From contig LSAX01000001.1 of the NCBI GenBank assembly GCA_001557505.1, positions 4,154,001 through 4,218,000 of the forward strand: DNA of 64,000 nt, written 5' to 3'. This document shows, one piece after another, positions 45,547-57,712 of this stretch; positions within the stretch are counted from its first letter, which is position 1; every line of letters begins with the position of its first letter. The translations under genes and the position numbers were made by a program. Source of the stretch: Reticulascus tulasneorum. Taxonomy: Eukaryota; Ascomycota; Sordariomycetes; Glomerellales; Reticulascaceae. The notes beneath the pieces were generated by a model. That model was not told the origin of the DNA. It did not search any database and saw only the letters and a program-made list of their open reading frames with translations.

Positions 45547-46185
45547 TTACCGGACAATGCCATCGAATCGCGACTTGAACCACTTGACGGTCTCCTCGCG
45601 CTTGATCTTGTGGCTGGTACCGACTCGGCCCTTGCCCCGTCTTCGGGTGCCGACACGCTCGCCCTTTCGGGTCATGCAGGCGTAGAAGTCCATGCCGTAG
45701 ATACCGATAGAAGGATCGTACTTGATGCCCAAGTCGATGTGTTCGCTGATACCGAAACCGAAGTTGCCGGTCTCGCTGAAGTTGCGCTTTCGCAGCTCGT
45801 ACTCCTTGACCTTCAGGCCTCGCTCGAGAATTTCCTCAGCCTTTGCACGCGAGTTAGTTATCAGGGCTTGGATATTCCATTGCGCCGGGTGGGTATATAC
45901 CTTGGGTCCTCGGACGGTGACGTGGACAGCAATCTTCTCGTTACGTCGGATACCGAAGGTTCGGACAGTGTATCGGGCCTTGCCTGCACCAATGTGTGAG
46001 TATTGTCACCTAACTCTCAAGATTCTGGGCAGTGCCATACTGTAGACGGGTGTTTGACCACTCAGTTGTTCCAGCACCTTTGCAGCACGGGTCAGTCTGT
46101 CACCAGACTCTCCGACGGAAATGTTGAGAACGAGCTTCTGGAGACGAAGCTCTCGCATGGGGTTGTTGGCTTTCTCGGCGGCCAT
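45547..46185 (-). CDS. rpl11: 60S ribosomal protein L11 (uL5)
   Basis: Exons 46185-46041, 45983-45901 and 45840-45547 join in frame into 173 residues (introns 57 and 60 nt). uL5 binds 5S rRNA in the central protuberance of the large subunit as part of the 5S RNP with uL18. The sequence follows the eukaryotic family throughout: [80 protein letters not shown], and the C-terminal [20 protein letters not shown] plus [15 protein letters not shown]. The length equals that of yeast and human L11. It is transcribed divergently from the SmB gene with 400 nt between start codons. Confidence 0.98.
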
Positions 46186-46585
46186 TTTTGCTGATTTTCA
46201 GTCGACTTCTGGCGTGGTTGAGTCGAAATCGCGAGTTGATAATACTGAAGTGGGCAGAAAGTTTTGGCGACTGCTTGAATGGATATCGGGAGGGTTTGCA
46301 GCCCTCTCCCCCAGATCTGGGTGGGCGACGAAAACCCCACTGTTCCCATATTGGACTAGCGGGTTTATTTCTGCCGAAGAATTACCGTCAGTGGACTTCA
46401 GCCTTCTCTGCAGCCTCAGAAATTCTGTTTCTGGGAGGTATACCTACATTGACCGTCTTGAAGCTTTGCGAACGCTAGCATCGAGGGTCACGCTCAAGTC
46501 ACACACGGCTTCTGCAAACCTAGGATCAATTTTTGAAGATCTCGAGGAGCTGCGCAAGTAGCATCTCAACCAAAAATCAGCAGCC
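46186..46585. promoter_or_regulatory. Shared divergent promoter of uL5 and SmB
   Basis: Only 400 nt separate the start codons of two highly expressed housekeeping genes on opposite strands, so both promoters must lie here. A G/C-rich core is visible at about 46287-46350 (GGGAGGG ... CCCTCTCCCCCAG). No specific factor site is assigned. Confidence 0.6.
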
Positions 46586-47537
46586 ATGGCGAACAAGCAG
46601 GGGAAAATGGTGAGTCGGCCCTCTACAGTCCTCTCAAGCTTTGTGGTTGACATTATAGACTGACTTGACGTGTGTCTTTGCTCTAGGCCGGCTACGTACG
46701 TACTCTACCCTTCTGCGAACCTATCTAGGTACTGCGCCGTGCGATCGAAGCGGACCCGGATGCTAATATCAGGCTTGTAGATCAACTACCGGATGAGAGT
46801 CACGTTGGTTGATAGCCGCCAATTGTGCGGTCAAATGCTTGCCTTCGACAAGGTGCGCAGCCGTGTTCTAGACTCCCGGGAAGTAGTCAGCTGACAGTGC
46901 ATGCAGCATATGAACCTCGTTCTCGCCGACACAGAAGAGTTTCGACGCGTCAAGCGAAAGCAGGCGAAGCCAGCTGCTCCAGGAGCAAGCAACTCCTCGA
47001 GCCAAACGATCGAGTCAGAAGAGAAGCGAACTCTGGGCCTCATCATCGTCCGTGGTGCGCATATCGTCTCATTGTCGGTTGAGTCTGAACCACCGGCGGA
47101 TCCCAGTGCCCGACTGGGCAAGAGTGCGCCAGGCGGAATCTCATCAACCTTGACCGGTGGTCCTGGTGTTGCTCGTCCAGCCGACCGAGGCGCTGTGGTA
47201 CCTCCATCTTTGGCTGTAAGGCTTACCTCGGTTCTGCTGCGTATGAGTGCTGAAAGCTAACTTGCAATAGGGTCCTGCCCTTGGTGTTGGCGGTGTTCCC
47301 CCACCAGGTTTCCCAGGCTTCCCAGGAGCTCCTCCCTTCCCCGGTGGTGGCAGAGGCGGTACGTTTTACCTGCAATCAACGAGTATCACAGGATGCTAAC
47401 TCTAAATAGGATCGCTACCTGCATTCCCCGGTGGATTCCCACCTCCAGGGTTTCCCCAGAATTCACCTTTCCCGCCTCCTGGATTCAACCCCGGCCCGCC
47501 AGGAGCTCCAGGCTTCAACCCTCCGCCACGAAGATAA
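46586..47537 (+). CDS. smb1: Small nuclear ribonucleoprotein SmB/B'
   Basis: Exons 46586-46609, 46687-46695 (9 nt), 46781-46852, 46907-47215, 47271-47358 and 47410-47537 join in frame into 209 residues. The Sm1 motif is INYRMRVTLVDSRQLCGQML followed by AFDKHMNLVLADTEEF, and Sm2 is RTLGLIIVRGAHIVSLSVES. The C-terminus is rich in PPPGFPG repeats, as in other SmB proteins, and ends with PPPRR. SmB is one of seven Sm proteins that ring the U1, U2, U4 and U5 snRNAs in the spliceosome. The 9-nt micro-exon encodes AGY and gives the family start KMAGYINYRM; skipping it would also keep the frame. Introns 2, 4 and 5 carry GCTAAT/GCTAAC branch sites. Confidence 0.96.
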
Positions 47538-48942
47538 ACTTGGTTAGGAAGAGCTACATTGGTACTTCAGATCTTACCGCAAAGGTTGGATTCCGGATAC
47601 TATTGGCGTTGGGGATATCTGAAAAGATTGATTGGACGGGCACTCTTCGTGTAGTCTAGCTTATGCCGATGGTGCAAAGAAGAGATTGGCCATTGCAATG
47701 AACTTTACAAGTATGCTCGACGTGCTGATGTGACGCATGAGAGTTTAGCGCAGATGAGACAAAATGTGAGATATTGTAGATGCTTCCAGCCACAGAGACA
47801 ACAGTATGTCATAGCCTGATTGGCAGCCCAGAAGGAATGCTGGGAGATTATTGCCTGCGTCTATCACGCCAGACGGCCACCGTCTGCCCGCGTTCACCCT
47901 TAGACTCGCATTGGCAATTCCAGATAAGCGCTCGTCCCATTTTCCCTGTCAGTTACGAGCTGCTTTATCATGCTTCGAGAAATCTACAGACGCGAACTAG
48001 TTACTCTAATCAAGATTCACAAGTATAACCACGACCATCCAAGCCACCAAGACAATCGTAAGAGACCCAGCACGTATAACCTCAAAGATAGATGTTGCAA
48101 AGATGCACACCTTGCCACGGACTAAGTTCACAGGCTGCGTAGACTACAGTCTCTCTGAGGAAACCTTACTATAGTTACTTACACCCACTTTGACTTAGAA
48201 GTATTAGATTCCCTTCATCAGCTGAAAAGCCCGAATTTATCACAACTGGTTTGAAGAGAGAAGTCAAGATCAGTGATTGCGCGTAATAGACTTTATTGTG
48301 GCCAGGTGCCAAACTAGCGATGCTAAAACGTAAACCAATCCACCACATATTTCGTCAGGAGCAGGACGGTGGCCTCAGGAGCCACGTAGAAGCCGTTATA
48401 TCTTCTTGCTAAGGGGGTCTCGCGGAGGGCTACTTACCAAGGCAAACCCCGTACGGCCAAGGGACAAGGAAGAGCATGTAATAAGGTCAAGTGGCAAAGG
48501 AAATAGAAAGGAAACAAGATCAAAAAACACCGCCTTGGAAACACGTACCTTTTCGCGCCACAACGTCCCACAATTCTCTATCAAAGACATGAAGTTAGCC
48601 AACGCAACTATCAACGCACAGTAGGGAAAGGGAAGAGTAGTCAGGAGTGGTAAGAAGCTATGAACGAGCGAAAAAAGAAGGCCCCCCCATCCCTCGTCCA
48701 CCAAACCCCCTTTCCGCCCTTCGCTATTAGTTTCCACGATTCGGCTTTCTCAAAAGCCCCTGTGCATCATGATATGCGTTTCGTTTGGGTGGTATGCCAA
48801 TGCCGGTGCAAAACAACAAAAGAAATCCTCCACTATCTATCTCGTTCTGCGTGGTCTCTGTCAATCTAACTAGTGGTATCTACAGGTCCGAACTTTGCGG
48901 ACCCAGGGAGCTATGTACATTGTGGATTGCTTCCTCTCCTCT
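47538..48942. other. Intergenic, convergent 3' ends
   Basis: About 1.4 kb between the stops of SmB and the Gln-rich hypothetical gene. ORFs such as 48396-48737 and 48785-49057 lack family features. No gene is seen. Confidence 0.5.
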
Positions 48943-49812
48943 TTACAAAATCTCCATCGCCTCCATCGTGCCCGCCGGGCCACCAAACTGCTGGAACGAA
49001 CCGTACTGGTTCTCCATCTCCTGCTGTCTGACCCACTCGTTCCCTCCTCTGTTGTAAACGGGATCTGTGGCGGGGGTATAAGTCTGTCCACCAACCGAAG
49101 TACCAAAGTGATTGTAGACATCCTTTGGCCGCGCCTCCGCCTGTTGGCGCTCAAACTCCTTTTGCATGAGCTGCTCATAGCCAGACATCATGTACGGCTC
49201 GACGTTCTGAGAGATAGCTGGCGCTAGCCACCGGCCGTCGTTGGTCTGTACTTGGGTGCCGTCCAAGCTCATGGTGGTATTCTGCTGCTCCGCCTGGACC
49301 ATCCGCTCATACCGCATTCTGGCCAGCAGCTCCTCCTGCTCGAGTGTGGTACTGGTCCACTCTAACGCCGGGTTGTCTTCCCCCCTCGTGGGCGGCGCGA
49401 TCCGCCAGAGCTCGATCAGGCGCATCTGCTGTGGCTGATCTAAAATGCGGAACAGCTGGAGCTGCGAGGGCGACAGGGCGGCGGGATCGACGCCATGCTG
49501 GGCGAGGATCGTCTCGGAGTTGTACTGCTCGGACTGTGGGGGTTCGGAGGACGGCCGCTGCAGCTCCTGGGCCTGCTCCGTGTACGAGGGCTGGCGTGCT
49601 AGGTGAGAGGAGTGATGGTAGTGTTGGGTTATGGAGTAGACTATTGGTGACGGGGTAGGGTTGGTGGGGGCGGGGTTGAAGGTTTGCTTGACTTCCTCTT
49701 CTACTTTGGGCGCTGGTGCCTGAGTTTGTAGTTCGGGATTGAAAGTCAAATTCCGGGAGAAGAGGGCTGCGAGATCGTCCTGGACCTGCATGTTTGGCTG
49801 GAAGGAAACCAT
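48943..49812 (-). CDS. Gln/Pro-rich hypothetical protein
   Basis: A 289-residue frame from the ATG at 49812 (MVSFQPNMQVQDDLAALFSR). The first 100 residues are Pro/Gln/Ser-rich and probably disordered. The segment ILAQHGVDPAALSPSQLQLF then RILDQPQQMRLIELWRIAPP looks like an amphipathic, possibly DNA- or protein-binding helix pair. Near the C-terminus, SGYEQLMQKEFERQQAEA and the Gly-rich tail (QYGSFQQFGGPAGTMEAMEI) follow. I recognise it only as a type of ascomycete protein without known function. The 2.2-kb interval upstream is long enough for a 5' UTR intron. Confidence 0.75.
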   Translation of the reverse strand: MVSFQPNMQVQDDLAALFSRNLTFNPELQTQAPAPKVEEEVKQTFNPAPTNPTPSPIVYSITQHYHHSSHLARQPSYTEQAQELQRPSSEPPQSEQYNSETILAQHGVDPAALSPSQLQLFRILDQPQQMRLIELWRIAPPTRGEDNPALEWTSTTLEQEELLARMRYERMVQAEQQNTTMSLDGTQVQTNDGRWLAPAISQNVEPYMMSGYEQLMQKEFERQQAEARPKDVYNHFGTSVGGQTYTPATDPVYNRGGNEWVRQQEMENQYGSFQQFGGPAGTMEAMEIL

Positions 49813-52002
49813 TCTCTGGAGAAGAGTCTGTCAATAGTCTGTGTCGGAACTTTATGTCGGGGGAACTTGCCTCGCTGCAGTTGCTGCAGACAAAGAGGTC
49901 GGAGTCGGAATGTAGGCGAATGTTTGCGATGGTACCTGTGATATATGACTCCGCAGTTCTGCCAAAGTCCTCCTGAAGTCGTCGAGACGAGTTTCCTGCA
50001 AATGTTGTGAAAGTGGTAATGAGAAAAAGGACAGCAATGCGTCTGCCTTCGTTTTCTTCCCCTCCTTTCTCTCGGTTTCCTCTCTTTGTTTCGTATGTGG
50101 ACAGCGGGAAGCGAGCAAATCTGGTTTTATATTGACTATGCTAAGTACTTAGAGCTCGAGTAAAAGGGGTGCTTTTGTGTCCGGGTTCTGGAGACGAGCG
50201 GAAGGAAGAAAGAAAAGTTCAGAGACAACGAAGACGATAGAAAAGGAAAGGGTGTTTTCCCCTCGGTGGCAGAGGAAAAAGCGGATTGTTGGGTTGGGTC
50301 TTTGGGTCGAGATGGGGTCAGGTCGGGTTAGGACCAGCGTTATGACTGCCGGAGGACACTCGGAGTGTGGGGAAGTTCGGGTGGGTGAGTCGCCCGTTTG
50401 GCAACGTGTCTCTGTGCGGGATTATTGGTTTCAAGAGCTCGGCGGTCTTGTTGTAGTTTCGGGCGAAGCAAACAGAAGAATAGGCGAATGGCAAACGGAA
50501 AAAAGATTTAAAGGAGGCAGGATGGGTGAGGGCGAATGTGAGGGCGAGTGAATTTTATATCACGATGCCTGGACGCTTTCGGGAAATGAGGTCCAGCACC
50601 CTTGGGTATTCATCCAAACGGGGAAATTTGAAGGAGGGGCAAGGCGAAGAATGACGCAGCGATAGTAATGTGACACGGCTTGACACCCAAGTGCTAGACG
50701 TAATACATCTCACGGTTCTGCACCATCAAACCTATCTCATGCGTACTGAGATCCCCCCAGCGGGGATGGGGATCTTTCTAGGCTGCCACACCAAATGCAT
50801 GCCTACATCCCTCTCACACCCTTCTGTTTGTTTTCTCACATCCAATATCCAATAAATATCATATCGGGAACCATGCCCAATGCCTATCAGGCTCTAACCT
50901 ACCGCGCATCTTCCATTCCAGGCCCTTTTGCCTACATCGGACCTCCAACTACAGGCAGTGCAGCCTGTGGGGGATGTGGGAAAATGGTCACGCGTTCACT
51001 ACATACCATGGGCAACGCCACTTGAAACGAAGCTTTAAGCGCGACGCTATCCAATGAATCCGTGGCACGAGCAAAAGTCATACGCTGATCAGGTACCAAT
51101 TATCGCTCCGGGGCCGAGACCGTGCTTCTGTGAGATGCGGCCTTGCCCTCTCTCTCACTGTCCCCCCTCTTCAGGTCTTCAAATGCTGTACTACGTACGC
51201 TGTAAACTACAGCTTTATCCCTAGCAAATAAATGCAACGAAGGCGTTCTAGAAATTCCTCAGAAGTGAGACTCGTGGGGACTCTGACTAGGAATAGCTAC
51301 ATCTCAACAATTTACCCATAACACCGTTCTTCACCGCTGCTCGAGGCCGACCCTCAACATGTTCCCCGGGTGTACCAGGGATTAGCTCAATGCAGTGGGT
51401 GCATGTTCCCCTTCTGACACTGGCCATGCGACCGTACTACTACGTAGTAGTTCACACAGCCAGGCTGATCCGTAATCTGGTGCTTGTGTGAGATGCAGCG
51501 TGACCGCATGTGCTGAGTCTATGACACAGCGCTCCAGTTGTCGAAGGGAGGAGAGTAAAAGCTTAATGTCCCGGAACACCAGGAAGCTTCTGATCTAAAA
51601 CATGCCACTCAGCATCAAAATGGCTTAATACGCAGATCGATGAGTGATCCATTTCTGTCTGCCTGCATCTGCAGGTTCGCCATGCGGGATGAGCTGGTGG
51701 GGTGTGAAACTTCACTGCACCCGGTTGAATGGGTGGGAACCTGACCAGCCACACACCCTTTCGATCAGCCACAAGCCACTTTTCACCTTAGCCACACTTT
51801 TGTCTGATACGTTATCCTCAGGCATGCCTGCGTCCAGCCTCGCGGAACCTCACAGCAACACGCAGCTCAGGTTGCCTGAAGCTCCATCACCATCTACACA
51901 TCCGATCCGAAAACCCAAACGCAGCTCCCTCCGCGATTCCCAATCCCCATCCCAACCCCCAATTAACCTCCCAACCAACGGCCCAGAGCTCAGAACTCCA
52001 TC
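49813..52002. other. Intergenic, divergent promoters
   Basis: About 2.2 kb between the Gln-rich gene and the proteasome gene. Purine-rich DNA on the plus strand spans about 50180-50560 (GAAGGAAG, GGGTTGGG words), consistent with a long pyrimidine-rich leader of the minus-strand gene. No additional gene is seen. Confidence 0.5.
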
Positions 52003-53069
52003 ATGGTACGCCCATACCCCAGATTCCGCTCTTCGAGAGATCCCCAGTGCCAGTCAGCTCAACTAACCCTGCCTCCTTCCCCCAGACGTCAATAGGAACG
52101 GGCTACGACCTGTCCAACTCCATCTTCTCACCTGACGGCCGCAACTTCCAAGTCGAGTATGCCGTCAAGGCTGTCGAAAACGGCGGTACCTCCGTCGGTA
52201 TCCGAGCCAAGGATGGCGTGGTTCTAGCCGTCGAAAAGATCGTTGCGTCGAAGCTGTGGAAGCCAAATGCAAACAAGCGCATCTCTACCGTTGATAGGCA
52301 TCTCGGTGTAGTACGTCCTGCCCAGACACCCTTCCCATCAAACCACACTCCTCGTGCCCCGTGACACGTCTTGTTCTTGGTCCATTCTCTCCGTATTGTA
52401 CTGACAAACCTCAAGGTCTACTCAGGAATGGTTCCAGATGGCCGCCACTTCGTCGACCGCGCCCGGGACGAAGCTCGCGGCTGGCGAGAAACCTTCAAGA
52501 CACCCATATCGACCGCAGATCTCGCTTCCCGCATGGGTGGCTACCTGCAAGCCTACACTCTCTACTCCTCCGTGCGCCCCTTTGGTATAACCGCCATCAT
52601 CGGCGGCTTCGACCCGTCCGAGGAATCCCCCGTCGACGGCGAAGTCGGCTCCGGCCCCTCGGTCGGCGCAGGTGGCAAAGACGCATCCAAAAAGCACGGC
52701 GGTCCCTTCCTCTACATGATCGAGCCCAGCGGCTTGTACTGGGGCTACTACGGCGCCGCCACTGGCAAGGGCCGTCAGGCAGCCAAGGCGGAGCTCGAGA
52801 AGCTGGACCTTGCCGCCGGCGAACTGAGTCTGGCTGATGCAGTCAAGGAGGCGGCAAGAATCATCTACGTCGCCCACGACGACAACAAGGATAAGGAATT
52901 CGAGCTGGAAATGACGTGGATCAGCAATATTGATGGGCCGACGAAGGGAAGACACGAGGAGGTGCCTAAGGCGTTGCGCGAGGAGGCGGAGCGGTTAGCG
53001 AAGAAGGCCCTCGTCGACGAGGATGACGATGACGATGAAAAGAAGGAGGACGATAAGATGGAGGAGTAG
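52003..53069 (+). CDS. pre10: 20S proteasome subunit alpha-7 (human PSMA3 type)
   Basis: Exons 52003-52005 (the ATG alone), 52086-52310 and 52416-53069 join in frame into 293 residues (introns 80 and 105 nt). The N-terminus after splicing is [20 protein letters not shown] followed by [12 protein letters not shown], the alpha-subunit gate signature. Later landmarks are [38 protein letters not shown] and [14 protein letters not shown]. The C-terminus ends in a highly acidic tail ([18 protein letters not shown]), as in other alpha-7 subunits. It forms part of the outer heptameric ring of the 20S core that gates substrate entry. Insertion of [17 protein letters not shown] before [15 protein letters not shown] is a fungal feature. 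Having only the ATG in exon 1 means initiation depends on splicing of the first intron. Confidence 0.96.
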
Positions 53070-53539
53070 GGAGGACATCATCGTCGGGAGCGAGGGGCTG
53101 GGCTCGAAGACGGCGATGCTCGACTTGTACTTGTATCATCATGATGTGTGCTATGGCGAGCGGATCATAGACCAATCAACCGGATTTTGGCAATGTAAAG
53201 AACAAAGAGACATCTAGACTGCGTCATCAAACCCTGGAAGCAACGCTAGAGAGGGACCGTAAGCCTAGAGATGTGCAGCTGTAAACTCAACAGTACAGAG
53301 CATGGAGCACCTCGCCCCGGGACAATAATAGTACCATGCACAGACGGCGCAGAGCAAAGGCAGCACAAATGAGATAATGTTTACTATAGGTACTAGGCAA
53401 ATAGGTAACCAATTCTTCGCCCCATGACATTGGCATGTCAGCCCCCCCAGTCTTCTGTTCCCCCCAGTAGCAGGATTCCCTTTCTCACCAAGAAATGTAC
53501 AATCTACCATAAACCCTCTTTCCCGTCTAGAGATAGCCC
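53070..53539. other. Intergenic, convergent 3' ends
   Basis: 470 nt between the stops of the proteasome and pyruvate carboxylase genes. It presumably contains both polyadenylation regions; no gene is seen. Confidence 0.6.
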
Positions 53540-56500
53540 TCAAGCCGTGGCCTTGGTGATTCTACAAACCAAGTCAGAGCCATCGACAGAGTCACCCTCC
53601 TTGACCTGCAGTCCAGACACCTTTCCGTTGTGTGGCGCCGAGATGACCATTTCCTTGAGAGTAAGTTAGTAATTGCAAAAGTTAGATGTACTGTGGAAGG
53701 GTGTTGCAAGTACGTACCATTTTCATCGCGCTAAGGACAGCCAGCGGGTCACCCTTCCTGACATCTGAGCCTTCGTGGACTCTGAGCTCGACCAGTACAC
53801 CAGCCATGGGTGCACCGACCTGGCTTGTGTCACCAGGATCGGCCTTGGGTCGGCTGACATTCTCGACGGATGCCTTCTTGTCATCAACTGTAACCTGTCT
53901 AACCTCGCCGTTCATTTCATAGAACACTTCTCTCTGGCCAGTGTTCTCGCTCAATGGGCCAACTGCCAAGAGCTTGAGGATGAGGACCTTGCCCTTCTCG
54001 AGTTCGACATGGAACTCCTCGCCAATCTCTGGCCGGGAAAGGAAGTACTTGGTGGGAAGCACGGACAAATCTCCATACTTCTGGGTGAACTCCTTGTAGT
54101 CTTCGAAGACTTTCGGGTACATGATGAAGGAAGCGATATCGGTCTCGCTTACCGGTCCGCCAAACTTCTTGCCTAGGTCGCGTTTGGCCTTGGCAAAGTC
54201 AACTGGCGGAAGCGACAGGCCTGGGCGCTCGTTGAGCATCCTGCGGCCGCGGAGTGCCTTGGAACGCAGTGGCTCCGGGAAGCCGCCGTATGGTTGACCC
54301 ATCATGCCCTCAAGGAACTCGAGTACCGAGCCGGGGAAATCGAGTTCACCAGCACGTTCCTGAACATCCTCAGGTGAGAGCTTGTTTGACACCATGAATT
54401 GCGCCAGATCACCAACAACCTTGGAGGTAGGAGTGACCTTGACGATATCGCCAAGGAGATCGTTGGCGTGCTCGTACGCCTTCTTTGTCTCGGCCCACTG
54501 CGATCCAAGACCAAGCTGAGAGGCCTGGAACATCATGTTGGTAAGCTGGCCACCAGGAATTTCGTGCTCATACACTTCCGGATCAGGTCCATTGAGATGT
54601 GCTTCGAAGGGAGAGTAGAGCAGGCGAAGCTGAGCCCAGTAGGTATCGAGGGCCCGGACATGGCCGGGGTTCAGACCAGGGTCAAGATCGCTACCCTCGA
54701 GAGACGCGAGAATAGCATTGATGCTTGGCTGGGAGGTCATGCCAGACAACGCGTCAGTTGCGGCATCTACGGCATCAGCACCGGCCTTGGCGCAAGCCAC
54801 CATCGAGGCGACACCAGTTCCGGCAGAGTCGTGAGTGTGGACGTGGATCGGAAGGTCAGGGTACTTCTTGCGAATGGCACCAATGAGAAGTGTGGCGGCG
54901 TGAGGCTTGAGGACACCGGCCATGTCCTTGATACCCAGAACATGAATGTCCAGAGCAACCAGCTTGTCAACAAGCTCGAGATAGTATGGCAGATTGTACT
55001 TCTTCTTGGGGTTCAACATGTCGCCACTGTAGCAGACAGTACCCTCAACAACACCGCCGGCCTTGTGAACGGCCTTGATACCGACTTCGAGCTGGTTGAT
55101 GTCGTTCAGAGCATCAAAAACTCGGAAAATATCGACACCGCACTTCTTGGCTTGCTCAACAAAGTGATCAATCGCATTGTCGGGGAGCGAAGCATAAGCA
55201 ACACCATTGGCGCCACGTAGCAACATCTGGAAAGGAATGTTGGGGATTGCCTTTCGCATTTGTCGAAGTCTGTCCCAAGGATCCTCATAGAGGAAACGAT
55301 AGGCAACATCAAATGTCGCACCACCCCAGCACTCCAAGCTGTACAGGTTGTGCAGTGCGTGACTCGTCTCTTTCGCGATATTCAAGAGGTCGACGGTTCG
55401 AACGCGAGTGGCCAGGAGAGACTGGTGGGCATCACGCCACGTGGTATCCATGAGCAAGCATCCTTTGTAGTCTCGGACGGCCTTCGCAAAAGCCTTGGGT
55501 CCCTGCTCAACAAGGAGCTGTCTCCATCCCATTTTGCACGGTGCGGAGACATCGAGTTTCGTTCCGTCAGCCTTGAAGAGGTCGGGGTGGATGATGTCGC
55601 CCTTGAACTTGGGCTCACCAATCTGGCCCTTGATGCTGCTTCCATTGACGGCAACGTCACCAAGATAAGCAAGAAGCTTCTGTGCACGGTTCTGGCCACC
55701 GATGAGATCGAAGAGCTGGGGAGTATCGTCGATGAAGGTCGTCCAGCAATTGCCATCGATGAAGGTAGGGTGCGTCAGAAGAGAAGCGAGGAAGGGAATG
55801 TTGGTCTTGACACCACGGATTCGGAACTCAACCAGAGCTCGAAGCATCTTCCTTCTCGCGATTTCGTAGGTTGAGCCATGGCACGTGCATTTGACCAACA
55901 TAGAATCGTAGTAAGGAGTGATTACGGCACCGGCGAAGCCGTTGCCACCATCAAGACGAACACCGTTACCACCGGCAGACCTGTACACCTCAATCTTGCC
56001 GGTGTCGGGCTGGAAGTTCTTCGAAGGATCTTCGGTGGTGATTCGGCATTGGATGGCAAAACCTCTAGTAGAGATTCTGTCTTGAGTAAGACCGAGCTGA
56101 GCGAGAGTCGCGCCAGCCGCGATCTGGATTTGTGCAGCCACGATATCGATGCCGGTGATTTCTTCGGTGATGGTATGCTCGACTTGGATACGAGGATTGA
56201 TCTCGATGAAGTAGTATCGGTGTTGTTGATCGACGAGGAACTCAGCAGTACCTGCATTTCGATAGTTGACTGACTTTGCCAGCTTTACTGCATCGGCGAG
56301 GATTGCGTCTCGCACCTCCATTGGGAGATCCTTGGCCGGGGCAATCTCCACAACCTTTTGATGTCGTCGTTGGACGGAACAATCACGCTCGTACAAGTGG
56401 ACAATGTTGCCGTGGTTGTCGCCGAGTAGCTGGACCTCAATGTGCTTTGGCTTGTCGAGGAAGCGTTCAACGAAGACAGTGCCATTTCCGAAGGCGGTCT

Positions 56501-57712
56501 TGGCCTCGGAGGTAGCTCGCTCGAACGCCTCCTGCAAGCTCTCCTGGTCGCGGACGACTCGCATACCACGACCACCACCGCCGTAGGCGGCCTTGATGAT
56601 GATGGGGAAGCCATACTCATCGGTGAAGCTCTTGACCTCCTCAAACTTCTCAACAGCACCTTCGGTGCCGGGAACAACGGGGACACCAGCAGCAATGGCG
56701 AGTTTTCGTGCAGACACTTTGTCGCCGAGGGAGTCGATGACTTCGGGGCTTGGCCCGACGAACTAAAGCCACATGCCTGCATTAGCATCCGTGCGTGACA
56801 ACAGCGGGATTTCAGTGGCAGCACTTACAATAAGACCCGCATTCTCAACCTTTCGAGCAAACTCGGCATTCTCAGAGAGGAAACCATAACCTGGGACCGA
56901 GTAAATATTCCCAATTCCCCAATAAAAATTTGGGTTTACGGCTACTAACCTGGATGGATCATTTGTGCGCCATGCTCGACGGCGATTTTAACGATCTCGT
57001 CGCTGGCCAGGTATGCTCCGACCGGGGTGTACTGGCCTCGCTTGCCAATGACGTATGCCTCGTCGGCCTCTGTTGTACATGTGTCAGCTCAAGTGGGATG
57101 AGGAGATTGGCACCAAAAGCGGACATACTTTGCCTGTGCATGCTAAGACGGTCCTCATAGCTGCAAGGAAATTAGACATTGGGACTTCTTCGTGGTAGGG
57201 AAGCTCGGGGTACCTGAAGACTGCAATGGTGTGCAGGGAAAGTTCGTGGGCCTGCGAAACGGGTCAGCTTTTGGCCTGAACGCTACAACGGAGGGAGCCA
57301 GGAGCCTGTGTAGCTCTGATGGATAGGCACTTACAGTTCTAAAGATCTATAAAACGGAGAGTAATGTGAGTATTTCTGCAATTTCTAGTTATCTCTGTTT
57401 AGGATCAAGCACGTACACGAATAGCTGTGAAAGGGTTAGCTGGTGTGCTGCGCGTTAAGCTGGTCCTGAAGAGTCAAACTTACGGATTTCTCCACGATTG
57501 GCGACTAGATAGGAGAGGCAACACGTCAGACAATTTAGGATGTATCATGAGCTCCCGGAGCTCCCAGGAAGACAGTACTCACCAAGGAGCTTCTTCAATT
57601 GCATGATGCTCGAGTTGGCTCGGATGTGGTGAACAGTCTGGGCCTCCTTGGCGGGGACCTCGACGTCGCCCTCCTCGAAGACATCGTTAAAGGTCACAGC
57701 CGTCTGAGCCAT
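53540..57712 (-). CDS. pyc: Pyruvate carboxylase
   Basis: Ten exons: 57712-57583, 57504-57484, 57424-57417 (8 nt), 57346-57335 (12 nt), 57251-57214, 57160-57129, 57069-56950, 56890-56829, 56762-53718 and 53653-53540. They join in frame into 1193 residues, the length of fungal pyruvate carboxylases. The enzyme makes oxaloacetate from pyruvate, bicarbonate and ATP for anaplerosis and gluconeogenesis; the fungal enzyme is usually cytosolic, and no clear presequence is seen. Order: biotin carboxylase domain (LLVANRGEIPIRIFRTAHEL, the GGGGRGM ATP loop, FIEINPRIQVEHTITEEITG), carboxyltransferase domain (LLMDTTWRDAHQSLLATRVR, MLLRGANGVAYASLPDN, HVHTHDSAGTGVASMVACAK), PYC/OADA domain and the biotinyl domain with SAMKMEMVI, biotinyl-Lys at 1155. 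The frame in exon 9 alone lacks the start of the ATP-grasp part and the biotinyl end. Confidence 0.98.

Noticed and set aside
54399..56273. Long plus-strand ORFs at 54399-55220, 55260-55874 and 55878-56273
   Set aside because: They lie antisense within the pyruvate carboxylase coding exon.
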